From assembly GCF_900091505.1 (NCBI RefSeq), contig NZ_LT607409.1:1364001-1428000 (forward strand): a stretch of DNA of 64,000 bases, given 5' to 3'. Shown in pieces: positions 1 to 8,570 of the stretch. Made by a program: the position numbers and the translations under genes. Position 1 is the first letter of the stretch, and every line of letters begins with the position of its first letter. The stretch comes from Micromonospora chokoriensis. Lineage in GTDB: Bacteria > Actinomycetota > Actinomycetes > Mycobacteriales > Micromonosporaceae. The notes under the pieces are model-generated. The model saw only the letters and a program-made list of their open reading frames with translations. It had not been told where the DNA came from and searched no databases.

Positions 1-131
1 TCCTCGGCGGGCGGCGGCGGACCCCACTGCGGCAGTGTCGGATCGACCGGTGGCGGGCCGCCGGACCCCTCGGAAGGGCGCTGCTGACGGTCGTCCGGCT
101 GGTCGGAGCCCGGTGGTCCGTAGGTCGTCAT
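1..131 (-). CDS. Proline-rich protein N-terminus (partial, runs off left edge)
   Basis: Only the first 43 codons are inside the window, reading leftward from an ATG at 131. They encode a hydrophilic stretch rich in Pro, Gly, Asp and Gln that begins MTTYGPPGSDQPDD. This opening closely resembles that of the next gene (MTNYGPPGGGDP), so the two are probably tandem paralogues, each with a disordered cytosolic arm before a membrane segment. The diagnostic part lies outside the window, so the family assignment rests on similarity to the neighbour only. Confidence 0.6.
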   Translation of the reverse strand, partial: MTTYGPPGSDQPDDRQQRPSEGSGGPPPVDPTLPQWGPPPPAE

Positions 132-155
132 GTCATATCCCCGGGGTGGGTGGTC

Positions 156-941
156 TCAGCGTTGTTTGAGGCAGAGGACGAAGTCGAGGGTGTCCAGCTC
201 GCTGTCGAAGAAGTACCAGTTGGTGTACCCCTCGACCTTGCTGCACTTGGCCTCGGCGTCACGCTCGCCGCTGGTCGCGCCGTCGACCCGGCTCAGCACC
301 TCGTACGTCTTCGCCGCGCAGCCGCTGATCAGCAGCTTGGGCTTGCCGCCCGCGGCACCGTCGTTGCGGACACACTGGCCGACCTTGGCGAACCGGGGAT
401 CGGCCGACGATTCCGGAGCGGCGCCGCTCGGGGCGGGCGCGGCGACGTCCGCGTCCGCACTCGGTTCACCGGCAACTGGTGAGTCGCTGGGTGCGGCCAA
501 GGGTGCGGGATCGTCCTGCCCGCGGAGCAGCCAGAAGGCACCACCGGCGGCCACCACCAGCAGTACGACGGCCAGAACCGCGATCAGCGGCCCCCGACCG
601 CGCCGGCCTGGCGCCGGAGCAGGATCGCCGCCGTACGGGGTCTCGTCCGGCCGGTACGGCTGCCCGTACGCCGGGATCGCCCCGTACGAGCCGCCGTAGG
701 GCGGTGACCCCTGCTCACGCCCGTAGCGCCCCTCGGAGCCGCCCCCGTAGGAAGCGGGACCTGGGCCGTCGTAGGGTCCGGGTCTCCCCTGCGGGGCGCG
801 CGGATACGACGGAACCGCAGGCGGGTACTGCTCGTTCGCGGGCGGATAAGGCTGCTGCATCGGCCGTCCGGGCGTCTCGTCGGGTCGTTGCCCACGCCAC
901 GGTCCCGGGTCGCCTCCGCCCGGTGGTCCGTAGTTCGTCAT
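156..941 (-). CDS. LppU/SCO3897-like single-pass membrane protein
   Basis: A 261-residue protein. Residues 1-115 are a low-complexity arm rich in Pro, Gly, Tyr and Gln. One membrane helix follows a GRRGRG basic patch at about 117-138. An Ala/Pro/Ser linker leads to a C-terminal extracytoplasmic domain of about 80 residues with paired cysteines (VGQCVRNDG, ISGCAAKTYEV, KCSKVEGYT, FVLCLKQR), typical of actinobacterial LppU-like proteins. The ATG at 941 is preceded by GGAGGGCGGC. An in-frame codon at 983 would add 14 residues but has no ribosome site. It lies 24 nt upstream of the partial paralogue and is probably co-transcribed with it. Function unknown. Confidence 0.8.
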   Translation of the reverse strand: MTNYGPPGGGDPGPWRGQRPDETPGRPMQQPYPPANEQYPPAVPSYPRAPQGRPGPYDGPGPASYGGGSEGRYGREQGSPPYGGSYGAIPAYGQPYRPDETPYGGDPAPAPGRRGRGPLIAVLAVVLLVVAAGGAFWLLRGQDDPAPLAAPSDSPVAGEPSADADVAAPAPSGAAPESSADPRFAKVGQCVRNDGAAGGKPKLLISGCAAKTYEVLSRVDGATSGERDAEAKCSKVEGYTNWYFFDSELDTLDFVLCLKQR

Positions 942-1022
942 GCCGCCCTCCTGCACGAGTGGTGAGAGGCCGGCCACCAACACGCGACGCCGACTCCGAC
1001 GTCACCGTAGCGTGGTCCACTG

Positions 1023-2027
1023 ATGAGCTCACCTCCACCGAGCGCCGCAGCCCTCGCCGGCCGCCGCGCAGGCACCACACCGACCCTGATCTGGACCGCG
1101 TTGATCGTGGTCTACCTGCTCTGGGGATCCACCTATCTGGCCATCCGGATCACTGTGGAGACGCTGCCGCCGCTGCTGTCGGCAGCCCTGCGGTTCGCGG
1201 TGGCCGGGCTGATCCTGGCGGTGGTGCTGCGGCTGCGTCGAGGGCCCGGCGCGCTGCGGGTCGACCGCCGGCAACTCGGCTCGGCCGCGCTGGTCGGCGT
1301 ACTCCTGCTCGCCGGCGGCAACGGCCTGGTGGTGCTCGCCGAGTCCGGGCCACCCGGGGTGGCGCTGCCCTCCGGCATCGCCGCGCTGCTGGTGGCGACA
1401 GTGCCGCTGCTGGTGGTGCTGTTGCGTTCGGCCACCGGCGACCGGCCCCCGCTCTGGACGTTCGCCGGGGTCACGGTCGGCTTCGCCGGTCTGGTGCTGC
1501 TGGTGCTGCCCGCCGGCAGTTCGGACGCGGTGCCGCTGGTGGGGGCGTTGACAGTGGTGGCGGCGGCGACCTCCTGGTCGTTCGGGTCGTTCCTGTCCGG
1601 ACGCATCCGGATGCCCACCGACCCGTTCGTCGCGACGGTGTACGAGATGCTGGCCGGTGCCCTGGTGCTGGCCGTCGTCTCCGCCGGTCGGGGCGAGCTG
1701 AGCGACTTCCACCCGGCGCAGGTCAGCGCGCGCTCCTGGCTGGCGCTGGGCTACCTCATGGTGGCCGGCTCGCTGGTGGCCTTCACCGCGTACGTCTGGC
1801 TGCTGCACAACGCGCCCATCTCGTTGGTGTCGACGTACGCCTACGTCAACCCGGCGGTCGCGGTGGCGCTCGGTGCGCTGCTGGTCGCCGAGCCGATCAC
1901 CCCGCAGGTGCTGCTCGGCGGAGCGGTCATCGTGGCCGGTGTCGCACTGGTGGTGAGCACGGAACGGCCGCGCCGGGCGAGCGCGGGATCACGATTGGGG
2001 ACCTCGCCGGTGAGCGAGCGCCGGTAG
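1023..2027 (+). CDS. EamA family (drug/metabolite superfamily) exporter
   Basis: A 334-residue integral membrane protein with about ten helices arranged as two EamA repeats. The first repeat opens with LLWGSTYLAIR, a hallmark of YedA/RhaT-like carriers. The second contains NAPISLVSTYAYVNPAVAV, the usual end of repeat two. Family members export amino acids or other small metabolites; the substrate cannot be told from sequence. The gene diverges from the LppU-like gene, with about 80 nt between starts, and lies 10 nt upstream of the prepilin-peptidase-like gene, so an operon is likely. Confidence 0.88.
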   Translation: MSSPPPSAAALAGRRAGTTPTLIWTALIVVYLLWGSTYLAIRITVETLPPLLSAALRFAVAGLILAVVLRLRRGPGALRVDRRQLGSAALVGVLLLAGGNGLVVLAESGPPGVALPSGIAALLVATVPLLVVLLRSATGDRPPLWTFAGVTVGFAGLVLLVLPAGSSDAVPLVGALTVVAAATSWSFGSFLSGRIRMPTDPFVATVYEMLAGALVLAVVSAGRGELSDFHPAQVSARSWLALGYLMVAGSLVAFTAYVWLLHNAPISLVSTYAYVNPAVAVALGALLVAEPITPQVLLGGAVIVAGVALVVSTERPRRASAGSRLGTSPVSERR

Positions 2028-2037
2028 CCTCCGGGCC

Positions 2038-2679
2038 ATGTCGGCCGCTGCTCTGGTCGGGGTGGCGGTGCTCGGCGGGCTGGTCGGTGTCGTCGTACCC
2101 TCGCTGGCTCTGCGCTTCACCGACCCGCCGGCCCGACCGCGGCCTCGACGTGGTGCCTGGATCTGGCTCAGCCCGATGGTGTCGGCTGCGGTGTTCGGCG
2201 GGCTCGCCGTCGCACACGGTGACGAGCCCGCGTTACCGGTCTTCCTCATGGTGGCGGCGGTGGGGCTGGTGCTGGCCCGGGTCGACCTGGCCTGTCTGCG
2301 TCTGCCCGACCCGCTGGTCCTCGCCGCCGGGCTGCTGGCGCTCGCCGGCTTGACCGCCACGGCGCTGCTGGCCGACGAGCCGGCCCGACTGCTCGGCGCG
2401 TTGACCGGCGCGACGGTCGCGGGTGCGGCGCACGTGCTGCTGGCAGTGCTCCCCGGCTCCCGACTGGGCTTCGGAGACGTGAAACTCGCTGCCGCCCTCG
2501 GCCTGCCGCTCGGCTGGCTGGGTCGGGACGCCCTGCTGGTCGGGCTGTTCCTGCCGCACCTGCTCCACGGCACGCTGGTGGTCGGCCTGCTCGCCGCGCG
2601 CCGGGTCCGCCGGGACACCCTGTTGCCGCTCGGGCCGGCCCTGCTCGCGGGCGCCTGGCTCGCCGCCCTGCTCGGCTGA
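2038..2679 (+). CDS. A24 family prepilin peptidase-like protein
   Basis: A 213-residue membrane protein with six to seven predicted helices. It carries both aspartate motifs expected of type IV prepilin peptidases (family A24): ARVDLACLRLPDPL near residue 80 and GFGDVKLAAALG near 145. The N-terminal methylase domain of classical PilD is absent, as in the short TadV/CpaA-like forms of actinobacteria. These enzymes cleave prepilin leader peptides at the membrane. No pilin or Tad genes lie within this window, so the substrate would be encoded elsewhere. Confidence 0.82.
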   Translation: MSAAALVGVAVLGGLVGVVVPSLALRFTDPPARPRPRRGAWIWLSPMVSAAVFGGLAVAHGDEPALPVFLMVAAVGLVLARVDLACLRLPDPLVLAAGLLALAGLTATALLADEPARLLGALTGATVAGAAHVLLAVLPGSRLGFGDVKLAAALGLPLGWLGRDALLVGLFLPHLLHGTLVVGLLAARRVRRDTLLPLGPALLAGAWLAALLG

Positions 2680-2781
2680 CCAGCCCGCTGCTTTCACCCT
2701 CCGTAGCAGCCGTCCGGCAGCCCGCCTACGCGTCATGGTGCGGGCGAGGGTTCGTGCTGGCCGGCGTCACGGCTCGGACCG

Positions 2782-5700
2782 TCAGATCAGGCGGAGTTGA
2801 CGGTCCTTGGGACGGCGTGGCTCCGTCTCGCCGAACCGCTCGAACAGGCCGGGGTCGATGACACCGAGGAACGGCGACGGAACGCAGTCCCGCTCCACGC
2901 CGTGCCGGGTACGCCGGGCGGCGTGGCTGACGTAGAGCCGGTCCTGGGCGCGGGTGAGGCCGACGAAGAAGAGCCGACGCTCCTCGGCGACCGCCTCCTC
3001 GTCGGGTGTCGAGCCGGGCCACCGCAGCGGCAGCAACCCGTCCTCGACACCGATCAGGAACACCACCGGAAACTCCAGGCCCTTCGCCGCGTGCAGGGTG
3101 AGCAGCGTGACCGCCTCCGCGCGCGGGTCGAGCGCGTCCACCTCCGCGCCGGTCGCCAACTGCGACAGGAACGCCTCCAGGTCGTCCCCGCAGCGGCGGG
3201 CCAGTGGGGTCAGCAGGTCCACGGCCGAACGGACGTCCTCGGGACGGACCGTGCCGCCGACGCCGTCGAGGGTGGGCACGGCGAACCGCTCCGCGACCAC
3301 CTGGCCAGCCAGTCGCACCCGGGCGGCCAGCGGGCCGGCCAAACCGTCGGCGTGCCGCAACTCGCGGGCGATGGCCGCCACCCCGGGCCGGTCCCGCAGT
3401 CGGTCGTGGGACCGCTTCTGCACCGGGATGTTGGCCCTGGTCAGGGCGTCCACGACGGGTGCGGCCTGCGCGTCGGTGCGGTACAGCACGGCGATGTCGG
3501 AGAACGACAACGTCGTGGAGCGGCCGTCGATCCGGCCCGAGTCCAGCGAGCGGTGCGACAACCCGCCGACCAGTTCGTCGACGGTGCGGACCACGAAGTC
3601 GGTCTCCTCGGCGACGGACGCCGCCGGGAAGCGCCCGACCAGCGGGGCCTCCGGGTCGAGGCGGGCCGGGTCCAGTCGCCGGCCACTAACCAGCGAGGAC
3701 GGCGCGATGGCCTGCACGGCGGCGGCCAGGATCGGCGCGGACGAGCGGTAGTTGCGGTTGAGTCGGACCAACCGGGCGTCCGTGAAGTCCTCGGAGAAGC
3801 GCAGGAAATAGCCGACGTCGGCACCCCGGAACGAATAGATCGCCTGGTCCGGGTCGCCGATCGCGCAGAGGTTGCCGTCCGCCGGGCTGAGCAGCCGCAG
3901 CAGCTCGTACTGCGTCTCGTCGACGTCCTGGTACTCGTCGACGAAGATCCACCGCCAGCGGTCCCGGTAGCGCTGCACCAGCCCACGATCGGCGCGCAAC
4001 AACTCCACCGGCAGGCTCACCAGCTCGTCCAGGTCGACCAGGTCCTGCTTGCGCAGCAGCGCCGTGTAGCCGGCGCTGTCGTCACCGGCCTCCACCCGCG
4101 CCGCCGCCCGCTCGGCGTCGTCGGCGATCCGGAAGTCGCCCGGCAGACCCACGGCCGCGGCGTTCTCCCGAAGGATGGTCAACCCCAGGGCGTGGAACGT
4201 GCCGACGGTGACGTCCTCGGCGACCGGGCCGAGCAGGCCGTCGAGGCGGTGCCGCAGCTCCTCGGCGGCGCGACGGGTGAACGTGATCGCCAGACAGTGC
4301 TCCGGGAAGACGTTCAGCTCCGCGCAGAGGTACGCGATCCGGTGCGTGAGCGTCCGCGTCTTGCCGGTGCCCGGACCGGCGACGATGAGCAGCGGCCCGC
4401 CGGGGGCGGAGGCGGCCACCCGCTGCATCGCGTCCAGCCGGTCCAGCAGACCGGTGCCGACCTCCTCCATGCCGGACAGCATCGGCTCGAACGGCTCGTG
4501 CGGTGACGGTGGCGGCGCGATCGGTGGCGCGGGCGGCGGGGTCGGCTTGCGCTTCGGCTCGGCCTTGGCCGCCGCCGGGCGCTTGGCCGTCGCGCGGGCC
4601 GTCGGCTCCGAGGGACGTCGCTGCGCCGGCACGGGTACGTCGAACAGAGTCTCCTGTGCCGTGCCCGCGTGAGCGCCCAACTCCGCCGGGTCGAAGAGCG
4701 TGATCACCCCGTACTCGCCGTCGTAGCCCGGCACCCGACGTACCTCGCCCCGCCGCAACCGTCCGATGCCCTCCGCGAGGAGTTCCCCGCCGGTCTGGGC
4801 GATGTCGGTGAGCGGTGTGCTGGTCAGGATCTCCAACTCGGGGCCGAGCGTCGCCACCAACTCGTTGAGTCGCCCCTCGACCTTCTTCGACCGGGCGCCC
4901 ACCTTGTTGATCTCACCGAGGATCTCGGCCAGCGGCACCAGGTGGGTGACGTCCCGGGCGCCCGCCGGCCGGTGCCCCTCCGGGCGGTCGGCCAGCTCCT
5001 CGACCCGGCTGAGGACGCCCACGGTGAGGGGTTTGCCGCACTCGGGGCAACGACCGCCGGCCTCGCGGGTGCGCTCCGGCGACCAGTTGACGCCGCACAG
5101 CCGGTGCCCGTCGGCGTGGTACTTGCCCTCCTCCGGAAAGAACTCGATGGTGCCGGCCAGGCCCGCGCCGGTCCGCAGCGCATCCCGGACGGCGAAGTAG
5201 GTGCGCTCGGCGGTCAGCACCGTCGCCTCCCGGCCCAGGGCCGGCGGGGAGTGCGCATCCGAGTTGGACACCAACTGGTAGCCGTCCAGACTGCCGACCC
5301 GCCAGTTCATCGCCGGATCGGACGAGAGCCCGGTCTCCACCGCGAAGATGTGCTCGGCCAGGTCGGCGTAGCAGTCCGCGATCGCGTCGAAGCCCGACTT
5401 GGAGCCCAGCGCGGAGAACCACGGCGTCCAGATGTGCGCCGGCACCAGGAAGCCGTCCGGGCTCGCCTCCAGGGTGATCTCCAGCAGGTCGCGGGAGTCC
5501 AGGCCGAGGATCGGTCGGCCGTCCGAGCCGAGGTTGCCGATCCGGCCGAGCGCGGTGTTGAACCGCGCTACCGCGTCCAGGTCGGGCAGGTAGATCAGGT
5601 GGTGCACCTTGCGGGTCCGGTCGTCCCGCTTGTAGATGGTGGAGATCTCCACGCTCAACATGAACCGGACCGGGTCCGCCTCGGCAGCGCTCGCCAGTCG

Positions 5701-5991
5701 GGGAGGCAGCCGGCGGGCGACGTCCCGTTCCGCGTCGGCGTCGAGCCGGTACAGCCCCGGCTCGGCGGGCCGAAGGGTCTCCCGCAGGTGGTCGTACCAG
5801 GCAGGGTGGGTGAAATCGCCGGTGCCGAGCAGACCGATGCCCTTACGGCGGGCCCACCACGCGAGATTCGGCGTGGTGAGGTCGCGGCTGCACGCGCGCG
5901 AGTATTTCGAATGGATGTGCAGGTCCGCGACGAATGGCGGTAGGCCACCGGGGGGTACGGCGCTGAACGGAGGCACGCCGCATCCTGTCAC
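2782..5991 (-). CDS. PHP domain-UvrD/PcrA helicase fusion protein
   Basis: A 1069-residue fusion. Residues 1 to about 400 form a PHP-type metal hydrolase module (DLHIHSKYSR, GTGDFTH, and a later SNSDAHSP), including a small zinc-ribbon-like CPECGK element near 315. A Pro/Ala/Lys-rich linker (about 450-510) joins it to a complete superfamily 1A helicase: Walker A AGPGTGKTRT near 535, FVDEYQD near 685, GDPDQAIYSFRGAD, and LHAAKGLEFPVVF near 968. Such helicases unwind DNA 3' to 5' in repair; PHP domains act as phosphoesterases or nucleases. The fusion suggests coupled unwinding and end processing (inference). It is followed closely by the A24 peptidase gene on the other strand. Confidence 0.9.
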   Translation of the reverse strand: MTGCGVPPFSAVPPGGLPPFVADLHIHSKYSRACSRDLTTPNLAWWARRKGIGLLGTGDFTHPAWYDHLRETLRPAEPGLYRLDADAERDVARRLPPRLASAAEADPVRFMLSVEISTIYKRDDRTRKVHHLIYLPDLDAVARFNTALGRIGNLGSDGRPILGLDSRDLLEITLEASPDGFLVPAHIWTPWFSALGSKSGFDAIADCYADLAEHIFAVETGLSSDPAMNWRVGSLDGYQLVSNSDAHSPPALGREATVLTAERTYFAVRDALRTGAGLAGTIEFFPEEGKYHADGHRLCGVNWSPERTREAGGRCPECGKPLTVGVLSRVEELADRPEGHRPAGARDVTHLVPLAEILGEINKVGARSKKVEGRLNELVATLGPELEILTSTPLTDIAQTGGELLAEGIGRLRRGEVRRVPGYDGEYGVITLFDPAELGAHAGTAQETLFDVPVPAQRRPSEPTARATAKRPAAAKAEPKRKPTPPPAPPIAPPPSPHEPFEPMLSGMEEVGTGLLDRLDAMQRVAASAPGGPLLIVAGPGTGKTRTLTHRIAYLCAELNVFPEHCLAITFTRRAAEELRHRLDGLLGPVAEDVTVGTFHALGLTILRENAAAVGLPGDFRIADDAERAAARVEAGDDSAGYTALLRKQDLVDLDELVSLPVELLRADRGLVQRYRDRWRWIFVDEYQDVDETQYELLRLLSPADGNLCAIGDPDQAIYSFRGADVGYFLRFSEDFTDARLVRLNRNYRSSAPILAAAVQAIAPSSLVSGRRLDPARLDPEAPLVGRFPAASVAEETDFVVRTVDELVGGLSHRSLDSGRIDGRSTTLSFSDIAVLYRTDAQAAPVVDALTRANIPVQKRSHDRLRDRPGVAAIARELRHADGLAGPLAARVRLAGQVVAERFAVPTLDGVGGTVRPEDVRSAVDLLTPLARRCGDDLEAFLSQLATGAEVDALDPRAEAVTLLTLHAAKGLEFPVVFLIGVEDGLLPLRWPGSTPDEEAVAEERRLFFVGLTRAQDRLYVSHAARRTRHGVERDCVPSPFLGVIDPGLFERFGETEPRRPKDRQLRLI

Positions 5992-6037
5992 GCCCGCCGT
6001 GCGGGCCGCCTGCCGCCACGCGCGGACGTGACATCCG

Positions 6038-7285
6038 CTATGCCGAGCGCAGCTCGACCAGACTGATCTGCGGCTCGGCCCCGACCCGGACCGGCGGCCC
6101 CCAGAAGCCGGCGCCGTTGGTCACGTACACCTTGGTGCCGTCGACCTCGCCGAGGCCGCTGACCACCGGCTGTTCCAGCCGCACGGCCAGGTTGAACGGC
6201 ACCATCTGGCCGCCGTGGGTGTGCCCGGACAGTTGCAGGTCGACGCCGTACCGGGCCGCCTGCACCGCAGCCAACGGCTGGTGGGCGAGCAGCACCACCG
6301 GCCGGCTCGGGTCGCGGTCACCGAGGGCGGCGGCGAAGTCCGGCCCGGCCGCGAGGCCGCTGCCTCCCGGCGCGTCCAGGTCGTTCACGCCGGCCACGTC
6401 GAGCACGCCGCCCCGGGCCTGAATCTCCTGGCGGCGGTTCTGCAACACCCGCAGGCCGAGCCGGTCGACCTCCTGGACCCACTCCTCGACGCCGGAGTAG
6501 TACTCGTGGTTGCCGGTGACGAAGAAGTTGCCGTACCGGGAGCGCAGGTCACGCAGCGGCGCGGCGGCCGGGCCGAGTTCGGCGACCGAGCCGTCGACCA
6601 GGTCGCCGACGACCGCGACGAGGTCCGCGTCGAGCCGGTTGATCGCGGCCACGATCCGCTCGGTGTGTGCCCGGCCGCGCAGGGGGCCGAGGTGGATGTC
6701 GGACACGGTCGCGATCCGCAGGCCGTCCATGCCGCGGGGGAGTTTGGCGAGCGGGATCTGCACCCGGTCCAGGCGCGGTGGGCCGAGGGCGGTGCGGACG
6801 CCGTACCCCACGGTGGCGGTGGCGGTGAGACCGGCGAAGATGGCCGCGCTACGGGCCAGCAGGAGCCGGCGCGCCGGGTCGTGGTCCGGTGCCGCGACGG
6901 CACCGGCGGCCGGCGGATCGGTGGGCCCGGCGGCACCGACCAGCACCGGCTCGGGCGCGGCGGCGGTCGGCTCGGCGGCGATCACCCGGCGGCGCAGCAC
7001 CAGCCGGGTGACCAGCATCGGCACCTCGAGCACGACAAGCACCACGAGCAGGTAGAACATCAGCGCGAGCCACAGGTAGCCCGGCCAGGCGAGCCAGTAG
7101 AGCCCGGCCTGCGTCCCGGCGAGGGTGACCGGCACGAGCAGCGCCAGCACCAGGGCGGTGATCCCGCCGATCCGTCGCCACCGGCCCGGGGTGGTGGTGT
7201 CGCGAACCAGCCGCTTCCACAGGTAGAGGTGGATGAGGCCGGTGACCATGGCCAGGACGGCCACGAACCCCAGAACCGCCAACAT
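6038..7285 (-). CDS. Membrane-anchored metallophosphoesterase
   Basis: A 415-residue protein with four N-terminal membrane helices (about residues 1-105), a linker, one more hydrophobic segment and a calcineurin-like phosphoesterase domain. Metal-site motifs are visible: SDIHLG, VGDLVDG, TGNHEYY, and HTHGGQM near the C-terminus. This matches the YkuE/YaeI-like group that acts on lipid-linked or envelope substrates. The ATG at 7285 has AGGGAGG 9 nt upstream; an upstream in-frame codon at 7366 lacks such a site. It follows moaD by 13 nt on the same strand and is probably co-transcribed with the cofactor genes by position alone. Confidence 0.87.
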   Translation of the reverse strand: MLAVLGFVAVLAMVTGLIHLYLWKRLVRDTTTPGRWRRIGGITALVLALLVPVTLAGTQAGLYWLAWPGYLWLALMFYLLVVLVVLEVPMLVTRLVLRRRVIAAEPTAAAPEPVLVGAAGPTDPPAAGAVAAPDHDPARRLLLARSAAIFAGLTATATVGYGVRTALGPPRLDRVQIPLAKLPRGMDGLRIATVSDIHLGPLRGRAHTERIVAAINRLDADLVAVVGDLVDGSVAELGPAAAPLRDLRSRYGNFFVTGNHEYYSGVEEWVQEVDRLGLRVLQNRRQEIQARGGVLDVAGVNDLDAPGGSGLAAGPDFAAALGDRDPSRPVVLLAHQPLAAVQAARYGVDLQLSGHTHGGQMVPFNLAVRLEQPVVSGLGEVDGTKVYVTNGAGFWGPPVRVGAEPQISLVELRSA

Positions 7286-7298
7286 GCGTGCGCCTCCC

Positions 7299-7553
7299 TC
7301 AGCCGCCCGCGAACGGGGGCAGAACATCGATCGTGGCCCCGGCCGGCAGGGGTGCCCGACGATCATGACAGGTCACGCCGTCCACGAGAAAACTCGCCAC
7401 CCGCAGCACCGCGGCGAGCCGGTCGCCGTGACGCTGGGTCAACTCGGCGCTGAGGTCGTCGAGCGACCGACCGGCGGGCAGGACCTCCTCGGTGCGTCCT
7501 GCGGCAGCCCGGGCTCCCGCGAAGTAGCGGACGGTCAGGTGCGTCGGGTCCAC
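7299..7553 (-). CDS. moaD: MoaD/ThiS family sulfur carrier
   Basis: An 84-residue beta-grasp protein starting with GTG at 7553 and ending PPFAGG. The terminal Gly-Gly is the site that is adenylylated and thiocarboxylated when MoaD supplies sulfur to molybdopterin synthase. It begins 3 nt after moaA on the same strand, which favours a molybdenum cofactor role over thiamine synthesis. The large MoaE subunit and MoaC are not in the window. Confidence 0.85.
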   Translation of the reverse strand: MDPTHLTVRYFAGARAAAGRTEEVLPAGRSLDDLSAELTQRHGDRLAAVLRVASFLVDGVTCHDRRAPLPAGATIDVLPPFAGG

Positions 7554-7556
7554 GTC

Positions 7557-8570
7557 TCAGCCCCCGATCGCGGACATCGGCCGGGTCGGCTGGAGGAAGG
7601 TGGGATCGTCGATGCCGTGCCCGGCACGTTTGCCCCACATTGCGGTTCGCCAGCGCCGGGCCAACTCCTCGTCGTCCGCGCCACCGCGCAGCGCGGCGCG
7701 CAGGTCGGACTCCTCGGTCGCGAAGAGGCACGCACGTACCTGGCCGTCCGCGGTCAGCCGGGTGCGGTCGCAGTCCCCACAGAACGGGCGGGTGACGCTG
7801 GCGATCACACCGACCCGGGCGGGGCCGCCGTCGACCAACCAGGTCTCCGCCGGTGCCGCGCCGCGCTCGGCCGGGTCGGCGCTGAGATCGAAGGCGGTAC
7901 GCAGGGAGGCCAGGATCTCCTCGGCCGTCACCATCGTGCTGCGGTCCCAGCCGTGCTGGGCGTCCAACGGCATCTGCTCGATGATCCGCAGTTGGTAGTC
8001 GTGGTCGAGAGCGAAGCGCAGCAGTGCCGGTGCCTCGTCCTCGTTGACACCACGCATCAGCACGGAGTTGATTTTCACGGGGCTGAGCCCAGCGGCCTTC
8101 GCCCCGGCGAGCCCGGCCAACACCGCGTCGAGGCGGGGCCGGCGGGTGAGCCGGTCGAACCGGCCCGGGTCCAGGGTGTCCAGTGAGACGTTCACCCGGT
8201 CGAGGCCGGCGGCCCGCAGCGCCGGGGCCAGCCGGTCCAGACCGATGCCGTTGGTGGTCAGCGACACCCGGGGGCGGGGCTGCAACGCGGCCACCGCGGT
8301 CACGATGCCGACCAGCCCCGGTCGGATCAGCGGCTCACCGCCGGTGAACCGCACCTCGGTCACGCCGAGCCGCTCGACGGCCACCCGGACCAGCCGGACG
8401 ATCTCCTCGTCGGTCAGCAACTCGGGGCCGGCCAGCCAGGGCAGACCCTCGGCCGGCATGCAGTAGGTGCAGCGCAGGTTGCACTTGTCGGTGAGGGACA
8501 CGCGCAGGTCCCGGGCGACGCGGCCGTACCGGTCGACGAGGACCCCGTCGGTCCCCGGGGCGACGCTCAC
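7557..8570 (-). CDS. moaA: GTP 3',8-cyclase (radical SAM, molybdenum cofactor)
   Basis: A 337-residue MoaA. The N-terminal radical SAM cluster is CNLRCTYC (Cys30, 34 and 37). The C-terminal cluster is CGDCDRTRLTADGQVRAC, and the protein ends in Gly-Gly as MoaA does. It converts GTP into 3',8-cyclo-7,8-dihydro-GTP, the first step of molybdopterin synthesis. The chosen start is GTG at 8570, giving MSVAPGTDG; it overlaps the TGA of the upstream kinase-like gene as GTGA, so translation is probably coupled. moaD follows after 3 nt. Confidence 0.95.
   Translation of the reverse strand: MSVAPGTDGVLVDRYGRVARDLRVSLTDKCNLRCTYCMPAEGLPWLAGPELLTDEEIVRLVRVAVERLGVTEVRFTGGEPLIRPGLVGIVTAVAALQPRPRVSLTTNGIGLDRLAPALRAAGLDRVNVSLDTLDPGRFDRLTRRPRLDAVLAGLAGAKAAGLSPVKINSVLMRGVNEDEAPALLRFALDHDYQLRIIEQMPLDAQHGWDRSTMVTAEEILASLRTAFDLSADPAERGAAPAETWLVDGGPARVGVIASVTRPFCGDCDRTRLTADGQVRACLFATEESDLRAALRGGADDEELARRWRTAMWGKRAGHGIDDPTFLQPTRPMSAIGG

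Noticed and set aside
479-2353. Long plus-strand open frame across the EamA gene
   Set aside because: Sequence is Arg/Pro-rich with no domain; it is a shadow of real genes in another frame, common at this GC content.
2797-4506. Long plus-strand frame opposite the PHP-UvrD gene
   Set aside because: Composition (Gln, Arg, Gly, His, Val) is that of an antisense shadow, and the opposite strand encodes a complete helicase.
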